Assembly (NCBI RefSeq): GCF_004307995.1
Contig: NZ_SIRE01000010.1
Location: 62,001 to 126,000 of the forward strand
DNA length: 64,000 bases
Direction of reading: 5' to 3'
Source of the DNA: Paenibacillus thalictri
GTDB lineage: Bacteria; Bacillota; Bacilli; Paenibacillales; NBRC-103111
Made by a program: the position numbers and the translations under genes
The notes under the pieces: generated by a model
What the model saw: the letters and a program-made list of their open reading frames with translations, nothing else
The model's database searches: none
What the model was told of the DNA's origin: nothing
In this document: in pieces, positions 56,041 to 63,826 of the stretch
How the letters are laid out: each line of letters opens with the position of its first letter
How positions within the stretch are numbered: position 1 is the first letter of the stretch

Positions 56041-56069
56041 TTGACTTGGGAACGTATGTTCCGTATGAT
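56041..56069 (+). promoter_or_regulatory. Sigma-A promoter with a LexA-type (SOS) box in the spacer
   Basis: TTGACT (56041-56046) and TATGAT (56064-56069) are 17 bp apart. GGAACGTATGTTCC (56049-56062) fills the spacer and fits the Bacillus LexA/DinR consensus (CGAACRNRYGTTYC) at every position but the first. LexA binding here would block the polymerase. The match is exact in the GAAC-N4-GTTC core. Control by LexA is inferred. Confidence 0.7.
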
Positions 56070-56105
56070 GGAAATATGTAAAATTTGGAATCGGGGGTTG
56101 CCGAT

Positions 56106-57158
56106 ATGTCGGTTCTTTTTAATAGTTTGCATGGCGATTTAAGCCGGCTCAGCTTGGGTGAGTCGGGGGCAATACCAGGAGAATGGAAGGGCCGCGGCGC
56201 GCTTTATTTTGAGAACAACGATCTTGCTGCCCCGGTTCTTTTGCTCGATGAAATGAACGCCGAATCCTACAGGCTCCAGATTGAAATGGCCTGTCCCGGA
56301 CCTTACGGATTTGTGGGGCTTGTTTTTGGAGCGCGGGATGCGCAAAATTTCGAACTGGTTTATGTATCGCCAGGCACTGATGACGAACCGGGTGAAATCC
56401 AATATGATCCGATCATGAACGGATCGTCGACATGGCAAATTTACAACGGTCCCCGCTATCAAGCTCCCGCGCCGATGCCGTCGGGAGAGTGGACCCAACT
56501 GGCCGTTGAGGTCAAGGGGCGGAGCGCCGCCGTGTATGTAGGCGATTCGTCATCGCCGCAGCTGTTCATCCCGAATCTGCTGCATGGTCCGTGTACCGGG
56601 AAGGTTGGGGTATGGGGGTATTTGCCTTCTTATGTCCGGCATTTGACGGTGGAGGATACGGGTTCGGCATTGACGCTTGAAGCTCCAGACGATTTAAGCC
56701 GATTAATGTCCGAAACCTATGTTACCGAATGGTTGGTATCCGGGCCTTATCCATATGGAACGGCAATTCCAGCGGATATGAGCTGGACGAAGGCGGCTGT
56801 CGAGGAAAACGGCACGTTGAATATAAACCGGTTATTTCCAGCGGATAGAGACGTTACCATCCAAGTCCGAAGCACTTTTTCTATATCCGAAGATCAGGAG
56901 ACGATGTTATCTTTTGGATTCAGCGATGAATTGCGTTTATACATGAATGAACAGGAAGTATACCAAGGCGAATGGAAATGGGCCCCTCCGGAAAGCGACG
57001 GGCGAATTCGTCCCGATCATATAAAGCTGCCGGTTAGCTGGAAAGCGGGAATTTATACGATTCGCGCCGAGCTAACGAGCCGGGAAGGGATGTTTGGTTG
57101 GGGACTGGGTGTTCGAACCGGACTGACCGATATCTCATGGCATTCCGAGGAGCAATAA
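56106..57158 (+). CDS. Protein with LamG/concanavalin-like domain, function unknown
   Basis: The 350-residue protein has no signal peptide or membrane segment. Residues 1-200 read as a jelly-roll (DUF1080 or LamG-like): LEIEMACP-type strands are visible in YRLQIEMACPGPYGFVGLVF, then GEWTQLAVEVKGRSAAVYVG and LLHGPCTGKVGVWGYLPSYV. A second beta-rich half follows (EWLVSGPYPYGTAIPADMSW, IKLPVSWKAGIYTIRAELTS). Such domains bind or act beside carbohydrates. ATG 56106 has only GGGGG as ribosome-binding site. The LexA-type box upstream is unexpected for this kind of protein. Confidence 0.7.
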   Translation: MSVLFNSLHGDLSRLSLGESGAIPGEWKGRGALYFENNDLAAPVLLLDEMNAESYRLQIEMACPGPYGFVGLVFGARDAQNFELVYVSPGTDDEPGEIQYDPIMNGSSTWQIYNGPRYQAPAPMPSGEWTQLAVEVKGRSAAVYVGDSSSPQLFIPNLLHGPCTGKVGVWGYLPSYVRHLTVEDTGSALTLEAPDDLSRLMSETYVTEWLVSGPYPYGTAIPADMSWTKAAVEENGTLNINRLFPADRDVTIQVRSTFSISEDQETMLSFGFSDELRLYMNEQEVYQGEWKWAPPESDGRIRPDHIKLPVSWKAGIYTIRAELTSREGMFGWGLGVRTGLTDISWHSEEQ

Positions 57159-57207
57159 ACAGTCCCTCCGCTTGATATGTTCGTAACCCCTTATCAAAAC
57201 AAATGTG

Positions 57208-57236
57208 GGAAGGACTTTTCGCTCCTTCCCTTTTTC
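57208..57236 (+). terminator. Terminator after the lectin-like gene
   Basis: GGGAAGGA pairs with TCCTTCCC around an eight-base loop, then five T. It is 50 bp after the stop. Confidence 0.9.
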
Positions 57237-57511
57237 GCGAGCTGTTTCGATCGCTCTTCACGCAAGAGTTCTCCTTTTCAACGACAAGGTTCGATCATTT
57301 TCTCCATAAGTTTCTTCTTCAATCGTTTGGCTAATCGATCGCTTCTTCGAAGGTGTCTTCTGTTTTACCTCGCCCGATAACACGTATTATACCCGGTTCC
57401 CATTCTTCGTTTATATGGATTAAATTGATGCTGGGAAAAGCTGCACGTCAATCACATCCTAGTTCAAATCATGACTCCAAACTTGCGAATTGAAATTTTA
57501 TTTGCTCAAAC
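57237..57511. other. Gap before the ECF sigma promoter, no gene seen
   Basis: This 275-bp stretch has no open frame with a ribosome-binding site on either strand. It is pyrimidine-rich on the plus strand between 57240 and 57370. I see no repeats or terminators in it. Confidence 0.5.
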
Positions 57512-57537
57512 TGTAACATTTTGGCGTTTCATGCGTT
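57512..57537 (+). promoter_or_regulatory. ECF-type promoter of the sigma factor gene
   Basis: TGTAAC (57512-57517) and CGTT (57534-57537) are 16 bp apart, the spacing and AAC/CGT core of ECF sigma promoters. The gene starts 43 bp downstream. Autoregulation is usual for ECF sigma genes. The TGTAAC-N-TTTT beginning recurs in the promoter at 62955. Confidence 0.55.
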
Positions 57538-57579
57538 AAGAGTTAGGTAACCCTTGAAATTGAAATCAACGGAGGAGCC

Positions 57580-58161
57580 ATGTCCAAATCGCTGCTTATC
57601 CTGCTGACCGGGGATGTTCGCTTGCTTGACCCGCTGCTTCAGGAGCAATTGTACAAGCAATTTTACCAGTTGCTTTATCCCTCCGTGATGTATATGCTCA
57701 GAGATCATCCGTCCACGGAGGATGTTATCCAGGAATCATTTTTAAATATTATTCGCAAATGTCCGCATGAGGTGGAGGAATGCAAGCTGATTCCGTGGCT
57801 TCGCACCATTGCGCGGAATACCTCAATCAGTTATTTGAGAAAAAATCAAAAAAAACGTGACGAACTGCTTCCGGCCGACGTCTTTATAGATAATACCTTA
57901 TTAACGGGTAAAGGGGACCCGTATTCGACCGAATCGGAAGTGGAAGCCAAGTTACTGAAGGAAGCGATTATCCGGTATATCCGGCAGTTAAAACCCATAT
58001 ACCGGCATGTTCTGCAAATGAGATGGCTGGAGCAGCTGAGTTATAAAGAAATGGCGGCGCGCCTTGGCGTTTCCGAAGAACACGTAAGGACGGCGCTGCA
58101 CAGATCCAGGGAAGCGGTCAAACGCAAAGTCGAGCAGGAATGGAAGGTGGGTGGTCCATGA
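57580..58161 (+). CDS. ECF-family RNA polymerase sigma factor
   Basis: The 193-residue protein has sigma region 2 (FYQLLYPSVMYMLRDHPSTE, DVIQESFLNIIRKC, LIPWLRTIARNTSISYLRKN) and region 4 (YRHVLQMRWLEQLSYKEMAA, RLGVSEEHVRTALHRSREAV). It lacks regions 1 and 3, as ECF factors do. ATG 57580 follows CGGAGGAG. It overlaps the next gene by 4 bp (ATGA), the usual sigma/anti-sigma coupling. It resembles the SigV/SigM/SigW envelope-stress group in context but the exact subgroup is not assigned. Confidence 0.9.
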   Translation: MSKSLLILLTGDVRLLDPLLQEQLYKQFYQLLYPSVMYMLRDHPSTEDVIQESFLNIIRKCPHEVEECKLIPWLRTIARNTSISYLRKNQKKRDELLPADVFIDNTLLTGKGDPYSTESEVEAKLLKEAIIRYIRQLKPIYRHVLQMRWLEQLSYKEMAARLGVSEEHVRTALHRSREAVKRKVEQEWKVGGP

Positions 58162-58943
58162 GTAATGACCGGTTTGACGAAACGTTTGATCGGTTGTGGG
58201 AGCGCGCCTTACAGGACAGTGAGGAAGGCGCGTTGCCCCCTGTGCCGGCTCCTGAGATTTCATGGCTTCGAATGCGCGAGAAATTGGAGCGTGAACGGCG
58301 TTTGCGGAAATGGCGCCGTACGTTCAAGTGGGCCGCGGTGACTGCGGCTTCGTTAGGTTTGGGGGCGGTTCTGTTTCATTCATTGCAAACGACCGAAGCG
58401 TTTCGTTCCATGTACGAGATGGTTTATAAAAAGAAAGGAACCTCCGTCAGCATACATGCCGGCAGCACCTATCAGCCGGATCCAAGCAAGGCGTTGACAC
58501 CGCCGCCGCCCCCGGATGACGGGCCGCCTCCACCGCCGGAGGACAATCACGATCTGCCTGATGAAGGCGCGTTTCGCCGTGTGACCGTCACACTGGAGCA
58601 AGCGTACCGGGAAGCTCAATTTTCAATGCCTGTCCTCGGTTACTTGCCTGAAGGTTATGAATTGAAGGAAGCCGTCGTTCATTATTCCATGGGGGAAACC
58701 AAAGGGAGTGCGGTTCGGCTGATTTATGAAGATCAGGGCAGCGGGAAGCAGTTAAAAGTGCTTTTTCGGAAACGCGCATTCAGCAGCATAGGGAATATGC
58801 CGGATGGCCAGCGGGCGAAATCGGATAATAAGAGCGGAATCCAAACGCTGGAATGGAACGATAACGATATCAATATTTACTTGCAAGGGGAAATCAGCGG
58901 TCAGGATCTCGAGAAGCTGGCGAGCGGATTGTCAAGACCGTAA
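58158..58943 (+). CDS. Membrane DUF4367 protein, probable anti-sigma factor
   Basis: The 261-residue protein has a 55-residue cytoplasmic N-terminus (FDETFDRLWERALQDSEEG), one membrane segment near residues 57-78 (FKWAAVTAASLGLGAVLFHS), a Pro-rich linker (PPPPPDDGPPPPPEDN), and an extracytoplasmic DUF4367 domain (MPVLGYLPEGYELKEAVVHY). The layout, and the 4-bp overlap with the sigma gene, fit an anti-sigma factor that holds the sigma at the membrane. The N-terminus does not show a clear zinc-type anti-sigma motif. ATG 58158 follows GGAAGGTGGG. Confidence 0.8.
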   Translation: MSNDRFDETFDRLWERALQDSEEGALPPVPAPEISWLRMREKLERERRLRKWRRTFKWAAVTAASLGLGAVLFHSLQTTEAFRSMYEMVYKKKGTSVSIHAGSTYQPDPSKALTPPPPPDDGPPPPPEDNHDLPDEGAFRRVTVTLEQAYREAQFSMPVLGYLPEGYELKEAVVHYSMGETKGSAVRLIYEDQGSGKQLKVLFRKRAFSSIGNMPDGQRAKSDNKSGIQTLEWNDNDINIYLQGEISGQDLEKLASGLSRP

Positions 58944-58972
58944 GTAGACGCGGGTGCGGGTGATAAATAAGA

Positions 58973-59926
58973 ATGGAATCCAATTGGCTGCTACTCTTTA
59001 AGGGGAACGTCATATTGCAGAAAATAGCGGTGCAGCGGGCTTTGTTTGAGCATTATGTTCGGACCGTCGGGTGCGTCGAACCTCTGAAAGCTCTTGAACC
59101 GAATGATTGCCGGCAGGTGCTGGTGTCTGCTTTTATGGAAGCAACTGCAGCCAGCTATAAGGACAAAGGGCCGGAAGAAATCGCGGAACTGCTGCGGATG
59201 AAGGTAAGGCTGTGGGCGGAAGCCAAACGGGTTTCCGTTCTCCGCGGCCAAGCGGATCTTGAATCGTCGCAAGGGATGGAAGGTGTGGACATTGCCCAGG
59301 CTTGGGACGAAACATCGGCTTTACTGAGCAAAAAGCGGAAAATTCACAGCCTTATCCGAAAAACGGGCGTAATCGCAATGATTACATTTATTTTGTTGGT
59401 TGGCGGCATTGTGTTCGGAGTTCTTGTTCCGGGCCAAGGGTCGTTCTCCGCTCCGGGCAATAATGCGGTAGTCCTTGCCTCTCAAAATGAAAATGAAAGC
59501 AATACCGGGGTAATCGGTGAATTAAAGGCCGTCCAGGTCACCGAAAACGAACTTAAGCAATATACCAGCTTTATCGCATTAGTTCCCGGTTACTTGCCGG
59601 CCGGATACCGGTTAGACGAAGCCGCGGTATGGCTGCATGAAGGACAAAGCAAAGCGGATCATGCCCTTCTGACTTATATCAATGATCAAGAGCATCTTTT
59701 GCGTGTCACGTTATATAAAATGCCGGAATATGGAAATATTTCGACCGGTGTCAACATGCCGCAAAAAACGGAAGAAGTGTTCGTTCGCGGCAGCAAAGCC
59801 GTGTATATTACGACCCAGGACGATTTTTTCATGTTTAACTGGCTGGAAAATGGGACTTATATTAGCATAACCGGAAGACAACTTACGGATGAAGAGGTTG
59901 TCAAAATGGCCAAAGGCATGAAATAA
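58973..59926 (+). CDS. Membrane DUF4367 protein with sigma-region-2-like N-terminus
   Basis: The 317-residue protein has a cytoplasmic N-terminal part of about 120 residues, one membrane segment (VIAMITFILLVGGIVFGVLV), and an extracytoplasmic DUF4367 domain (FIALVPGYLPAGYRLDEAAV). The cytoplasmic part, ALFEHYVRTVG followed by DCRQVLVSAFMEATAASYKD and LLRMKVRLWAEAKRVSVLRG, resembles ECF sigma region 2 in helix order, but no region 4 follows. It may be a second sensor that titrates or mimics the sigma. ATG 58973 has GGGTGAT upstream. The sigma-like reading is inference. Confidence 0.72.
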   Translation: MESNWLLLFKGNVILQKIAVQRALFEHYVRTVGCVEPLKALEPNDCRQVLVSAFMEATAASYKDKGPEEIAELLRMKVRLWAEAKRVSVLRGQADLESSQGMEGVDIAQAWDETSALLSKKRKIHSLIRKTGVIAMITFILLVGGIVFGVLVPGQGSFSAPGNNAVVLASQNENESNTGVIGELKAVQVTENELKQYTSFIALVPGYLPAGYRLDEAAVWLHEGQSKADHALLTYINDQEHLLRVTLYKMPEYGNISTGVNMPQKTEEVFVRGSKAVYITTQDDFFMFNWLENGTYISITGRQLTDEEVVKMAKGMK

Positions 59927-59929
59927 CGG

Positions 59930-60631
59930 CTACTTTTTAGTCATTCTCATCATATCGGAAACGGTAACGAACCGGTAACCCTGTTCCTTAAGGGCGGGAA
60001 GGATGATTTTTAACGCTTCTACCGTTTGCCGGCAGTCTCCCTCCAAATCGTGAAATAAGATGATATCTCCGTTATGGACGTTGTTTAACACCGTATTGAC
60101 GATTTTTTGCACACCCGGCTTCTTCCAATCTTTCGTGTCCTGATACCATGACCACATGACCACCGTAAAGTGATCTTCCCGGGCCAAGTCGATTAAGGCA
60201 TCGTTATAGAATCCCCCGGGTGGCCGAAATACGTGCGGAATTTGCTCGGTGATATCGAAAATTACATCTTGGGTTTGCCGGATTTCTTCCTTTAGCTTTT
60301 CAGGCGATACATTTTTGAGAAAATGATGGTCAAATGTGTGATTGGCAATTTCATGGCCTTCATTTACCTCGCGAATCGCGATTTGCGGATAAGCTTGCAC
60401 TTTTTTGCCAAGCACAAAAAAGGTCGCTTTCGCTTGATATTGCTGCAAAATATCGAGAATTTGCGGAGTGTACACCGGATTGGGACCGTCATCGAACGTG
60501 AGAGCGATCAATTTCTGATCCGTTTCCACATTCCAAACGACCTCGCTTTGCGGCGCCGCGGCGGTTAACGGCATCCAGCCGAGGCAGCCGAGCAGAAGAA
60601 CGGCAATGACACACGTCATTTTTAGGTTCAA
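59930..60631 (-). CDS. Polysaccharide deacetylase (CE4), secreted
   Basis: The 233-residue protein has an N-terminal signal peptide (MTCVIAVLLLGCLGWMPLTA) and a NodB-type deacetylase domain. The catalytic TFDDGP is near residue 45, the metal-binding ANHTFDHHFL near 96, FRPPGGFYND near 135 and VMWSWYQDTKDW near 158; ILFHDLEGD closes the site. It should remove acetyl groups from peptidoglycan or another amino-sugar polymer outside the cell. The start is TTG 60631 behind GGAGGTGG. It ends 3 bp from the DUF4367 gene, convergent. Confidence 0.92.
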   Translation of the reverse strand: MNLKMTCVIAVLLLGCLGWMPLTAAAPQSEVVWNVETDQKLIALTFDDGPNPVYTPQILDILQQYQAKATFFVLGKKVQAYPQIAIREVNEGHEIANHTFDHHFLKNVSPEKLKEEIRQTQDVIFDITEQIPHVFRPPGGFYNDALIDLAREDHFTVVMWSWYQDTKDWKKPGVQKIVNTVLNNVHNGDIILFHDLEGDCRQTVEALKIILPALKEQGYRFVTVSDMMRMTKK

Positions 60632-60720
60632 ACGGATTCCACCTCCGGGAAATGCGTATAGGAATGACTGTATTGGTTTCCCCTATATAGGCCAAATGCA
60701 TTCCTGGAGATTGTGTAAAA

Positions 60721-60762
60721 AAATAACGTTCCAAATTGAAAAGTCAATTTGGAACGTTATTT
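60721..60762. terminator. Terminator with 19-bp perfect stem after the 3D gene
   Basis: AAATAACGTTCCAAATTGA (60721-60739) pairs perfectly with TCAATTTGGAACGTTATTT (60744-60762). On the minus strand the stem is followed by a T run, so it ends the 3D-domain gene before the deacetylase gene. Confidence 0.9.
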
Positions 60763-60795
60763 CCCGGAGTACTTATGTTGGATTTCGGGGGAATC

Positions 60796-61611
60796 CTACT
60801 GTTTCATCAGATATACTTTCACATTCTGAACGCCAAAAGATAAAGCTTGTTTTCGGTTGCCGGGCACAAAAATATCGATTTTGTTGCCTTTTATGGAACC
60901 GCCGATATCGGCGGCTTTGGCGACCATTCCGCCTTCCGGCAAACCGTCGTAATTATACCCTTCGATATAAACGAGGGAGCCCAACGGGATGATTGACGGA
61001 TCCACGGAAATGGTGCCGACTTCCAGCGGGTTGCCGAAGTAATCAAGCGCTGCGTGGCTGCCGTTCTCAGCAGCCGAAGCGGTATAAGCGGTTGCCCGCA
61101 TATCCAGCGTCTTTTCATACTTTTGCGCGTACCAAGCCGGAGCGTGGTATTGGCCGTCTTCGTTCATAATCGCAATGCGGTTATCCGCATCCCATTGCAG
61201 CCGGATGCCAAGAGCGTCGGAGATAAACCGGAAAGGTACGTATACACGTCCTTGCTTATAATTCGCGCCGGTATCCATATTCACTTTCTGGCCGTTCACG
61301 AGCGCAACGGATTGACCTGTAGTCAATGTGATGTTTTTTTGTTTGCCTGCAATCGTCAGTTTGTACTGTTCTCCTGCCTTCTGCCAATCCAAGGAGAGTC
61401 CGAGCTTGTCCGTCAAATAACGGACCGGTACCTGCAGCCGGTTTTCTTCGTCTACATAAGGTCCCGCGTCATAGAATTGCACTAGCTCGTCGTTGATTTG
61501 TACTTTGACATTATCCTCTTGCGAGGGAGCGGCCTGCGTCTCTACCGTGGCTGTCATAAGCAAAGAGACCATGGCAGCTGCAAGCAGCATGGTGTGAGTA
61601 AATTTTTTCAA
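60796..61611 (-). CDS. Secreted 3D-domain protein with copper-amine-oxidase-like stalk domain
   Basis: The 271-residue protein has a signal peptide (MLLAAAMVSLLMTATVETQA), a duplicated beta domain of the CuAO_N1 type (DEENRLQVPVRYLTDKLGLS, GRVYVPFRFISDALGIRLQW), and a C-terminal 3D domain with its three aspartates in LDMRATAYTAS, ISVDPSIIPLGSLVYIEGY and AADIGGSIKGNKIDIFVPG. 3D domains are found in resuscitation and spore-germination lytic transglycosylases and cut peptidoglycan. The start is TTG 61611 with AGGAGG seven bases upstream. A c-di-AMP riboswitch precedes it. Confidence 0.92.
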   Translation of the reverse strand: MKKFTHTMLLAAAMVSLLMTATVETQAAPSQEDNVKVQINDELVQFYDAGPYVDEENRLQVPVRYLTDKLGLSLDWQKAGEQYKLTIAGKQKNITLTTGQSVALVNGQKVNMDTGANYKQGRVYVPFRFISDALGIRLQWDADNRIAIMNEDGQYHAPAWYAQKYEKTLDMRATAYTASAAENGSHAALDYFGNPLEVGTISVDPSIIPLGSLVYIEGYNYDGLPEGGMVAKAADIGGSIKGNKIDIFVPGNRKQALSFGVQNVKVYLMKQ

Positions 61612-61615
61612 AACG

Positions 61616-61746
61616 TACCTCCTATAGCCTCCGAGGTTAGTTGACGGGTTCGGGAAGAGGTTTTCCCTAGTTTGACAAGTCGCACATTCACCCCATGTAA
61701 AAGCGTCCCCCGTACCAATACGTGATCCGTATTGGATTCGACACTT
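61616..61746 (-). ncRNA. ydaO/yuaA-class c-di-AMP riboswitch
   Basis: On the minus strand the order GTCGAATCC, a small hairpin, GGTACGGGGGACGC, GGGGTGAA, a variable arm, TAGGGAAAACCTCTTCCCG, AACCCGTCAACTAACC and TCGGAGGC follows the c-di-AMP riboswitch consensus closely. The aptamer ends at the ribosome-binding site of the 3D gene, so there is no room for a terminator. TACCT (61753-61757) could pair with AGGTA, part of that site, in an extended first stem. It links the hydrolase to c-di-AMP, which reports on wall and osmotic state. Confidence 0.9.
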
Positions 61747-61895
61747 GTTTAAAGGTATCACATCCTCCAATTTGGGGGCAATGTATAAAATGTGCCAGGA
61801 ACTGGGACATATCTCCAATGCGAAATATAAATCGACAAACAAGCGGCCAAAGGCTTATTTGATCTGATAAAAACGGCGCGAAAAAGCGCATTTCT

Positions 61896-62837
61896 TTAAA
61901 AAGAAAACTCCAATTGCACGGGAGTGGCTGCATTTTCCAAATCCGCTGGACGGTTGTTTTGGCTGTATGGAACATGGGCGGTTAATCCCGATTGCTGGAG
62001 CAGCGAATCGATCATTTGGTGTTTGTTATTGCGGTATTCTCCCGGTAATCGTCCGCTTTCCGCGTACCAGCGCGCATACAATGAAACCAACTCAGGATAA
62101 CATTGCTGCAGATTTTGAAAAAACCATACCTTCACCGCACGAGTGCTCAATCTTAAATAACTCGCCATCACAAACCGGGGGTTATATGTTGCGGCTTCCT
62201 GTATAAAGGCCTGCAAAGTGCTTTCGGAATCGGTAATCCCGGGCAGTATGGGGGCCATAAATATTCCCGCTTGAATGCCGTCTTCGACTAAAGTGCCCAA
62301 TGTCTTGAACCGCTGCGAGGGCGAGGGGGTAAACGGTTCGAAGTTTCTCCACACGGATGAATCCAAGGTGCTGATGCTGAGATTGACCGTAGCGTCGGGA
62401 ATTTGCTTTAGAAGATCCAGATCCCGCAGCACCAGGGGAGAGCGGGTTGTCACGCTGACGGGTACGCCGTAACAGGCGAACAGTTCCAGACAGCGGCGGG
62501 TAACCCGTTCTTTGCTTTCGATAGGCTGGTACGGATCGGTCGCCGTGCCGATCGCGACTTTGCCCAGCTTGGCAAGCCCGCCCTTGGAACGGATCAGCTT
62601 GGCAAGCTGTTGTTCCAGCGCGTCAGGGGCATTTTCCTTTATAAAAATATGGCGCTGAAACGTGTCGTCCGTATCCATACCCATAAAGAAGTGGGTGGAG
62701 CGGGCATAACAGAAACTGCACCCGTGCTGGCAGCCGCGGTACGGGTTAAGCGACCAGGAAAACGGCATGGAAGGCGCATTCACGGGATTCAGCGCCTGCT
62801 TGGAGCGTATCGGTTCGAACGTGACCTGTTTTGTCAT
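61896..62837 (-). CDS. Radical SAM protein, Rv2578c/spore-photoproduct-lyase-like
   Basis: The 313-residue protein has the iron-sulfur motif PYRGCQHGCSFCYARSTH (Cys-x3-Cys-x2-Cys) near residue 35 and a radical-SAM barrel with IGTATDPYQPIE, VSVTTRSPLVLRDLDLLKQI and MAPILPGITDSE. This is the widespread COG1533 group related to spore photoproduct lyase, with unknown substrates in most members. ATG 62837 follows AAAGAGG. It stands alone between the c-di-AMP-controlled gene and the efflux operon, divergent from the latter. Confidence 0.88.
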   Translation of the reverse strand: MTKQVTFEPIRSKQALNPVNAPSMPFSWSLNPYRGCQHGCSFCYARSTHFFMGMDTDDTFQRHIFIKENAPDALEQQLAKLIRSKGGLAKLGKVAIGTATDPYQPIESKERVTRRCLELFACYGVPVSVTTRSPLVLRDLDLLKQIPDATVNLSISTLDSSVWRNFEPFTPSPSQRFKTLGTLVEDGIQAGIFMAPILPGITDSESTLQAFIQEAATYNPRFVMASYLRLSTRAVKVWFFQNLQQCYPELVSLYARWYAESGRLPGEYRNNKHQMIDSLLQQSGLTAHVPYSQNNRPADLENAATPVQLEFSF

Positions 62838-62954
62838 AGGTTAACCTCTTTAAAGGGATTTGAAATAGGAATATATGTTCGTATTTTTATTTTAATAAAT
62901 ATTTATTTTTCATGCAAGCGCGATGCAAGGAAACGAATAAATTTTGCTGAATGC

Positions 62955-62981
62955 TGTAACTTTTTCGTAACTCGCATCGTC
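62955..62981 (+). promoter_or_regulatory. ECF-type promoter of the efflux operon
   Basis: TGTAAC (62955-62960) and CGTC (62978-62981), 17 bp apart, fit the ECF promoter pattern; TA follows CGTC. The beginning CTGTAACTTTTT matches CTGTAACATTTT at the sigma gene in all but one position. A sigma-A -10 like TATACT occurs at 62993 but lacks a good -35. Confidence 0.5.
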
Positions 62982-63040
62982 TATATGTTTGTTATACTTA
63001 TCCAATACAGGAAGCATCGTACCAGTGGGAGGAGAAAGGA

Positions 63041-63826
63041 ATGGCGAGATGGTTCGGCAAAAACAAAGAGAGCAGCCAACCGGACCGGGAAGGAGATACT
63101 GCGCTAACCAGCGGCGGGAACACGGTTTTGCAGCCGGAAACGGAAGAAAGCATGCCGATTTTGTCTGTGCGTGGCGTAGAGCGTTCGTTCCAAGTGGGGA
63201 GAGATCGGTTGCACGTATTAAAAGGAATCAACTTCTCGATGTACCCGAAGGAGCTGGTGATGTTAAAAGGCCGCTCCGGATCGGGCAAAACGACGCTGAT
63301 GAACTTGATCGGCGGACTTGATACGCCCAGCAGCGGGGAAATCAAGTTTAAGGAGCATTTATTTCACCGCTGCAGTGACGATGAACGAACGGTCATCCGG
63401 CGCAAGGAGATTGGTTTTATATTTCAGTCTTTCGCGTTGATGCCATTGTTGTCCGCATACGAGAACGTTGAACTTTCCTTGCGGATGGCCGGAGTGCCCA
63501 AATCGCAGTGGAAGGCCCGCGCGGCATATTGTTTGGAACTGGTCGGTTTGACCAAACGGATGCATCACCGTCCGTTCGAGTTGTCGGGCGGAGAACAGCA
63601 GCGCGTTGCCATCGCCAAAGCGGTCGCGCATCGTCCGTCGCTCATATTGGCCGACGAGCCTACCGCGGAGCTGGATTCTCAAATGGGGGCGCAAGTGATG
63701 TCCGTATTTCGCAATATTATAGCGGATGAGCACATTTCCATTTGTATGACCACACACGATACTACAATAATGGAGGTTGCCGACCGTGTCTTCGAAATGG
63801 TGGATGGAACATTTTTGGCAGGTTAG
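63041..63826 (+). CDS. ABC transporter ATP-binding protein (MacB/LolD type)
   Basis: The 261-residue ATPase has a 40-residue N-terminal extension, then the Walker A loop [18 protein letters not shown], the Q-loop in [20 protein letters not shown], the signature [15 protein letters not shown], Walker [17 protein letters not shown] and the switch TTHD. It is of the MacB group, which drives export of peptides and antibiotics with a permease and a membrane-fusion protein. ATG 63041 follows GGGAGGAGAAAGG. It overlaps the next gene by 41 bp. Confidence 0.92.
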   Translation: MARWFGKNKESSQPDREGDTALTSGGNTVLQPETEESMPILSVRGVERSFQVGRDRLHVLKGINFSMYPKELVMLKGRSGSGKTTLMNLIGGLDTPSSGEIKFKEHLFHRCSDDERTVIRRKEIGFIFQSFALMPLLSAYENVELSLRMAGVPKSQWKARAAYCLELVGLTKRMHHRPFELSGGEQQRVAIAKAVAHRPSLILADEPTAELDSQMGAQVMSVFRNIIADEHISICMTTHDTTIMEVADRVFEMVDGTFLAG

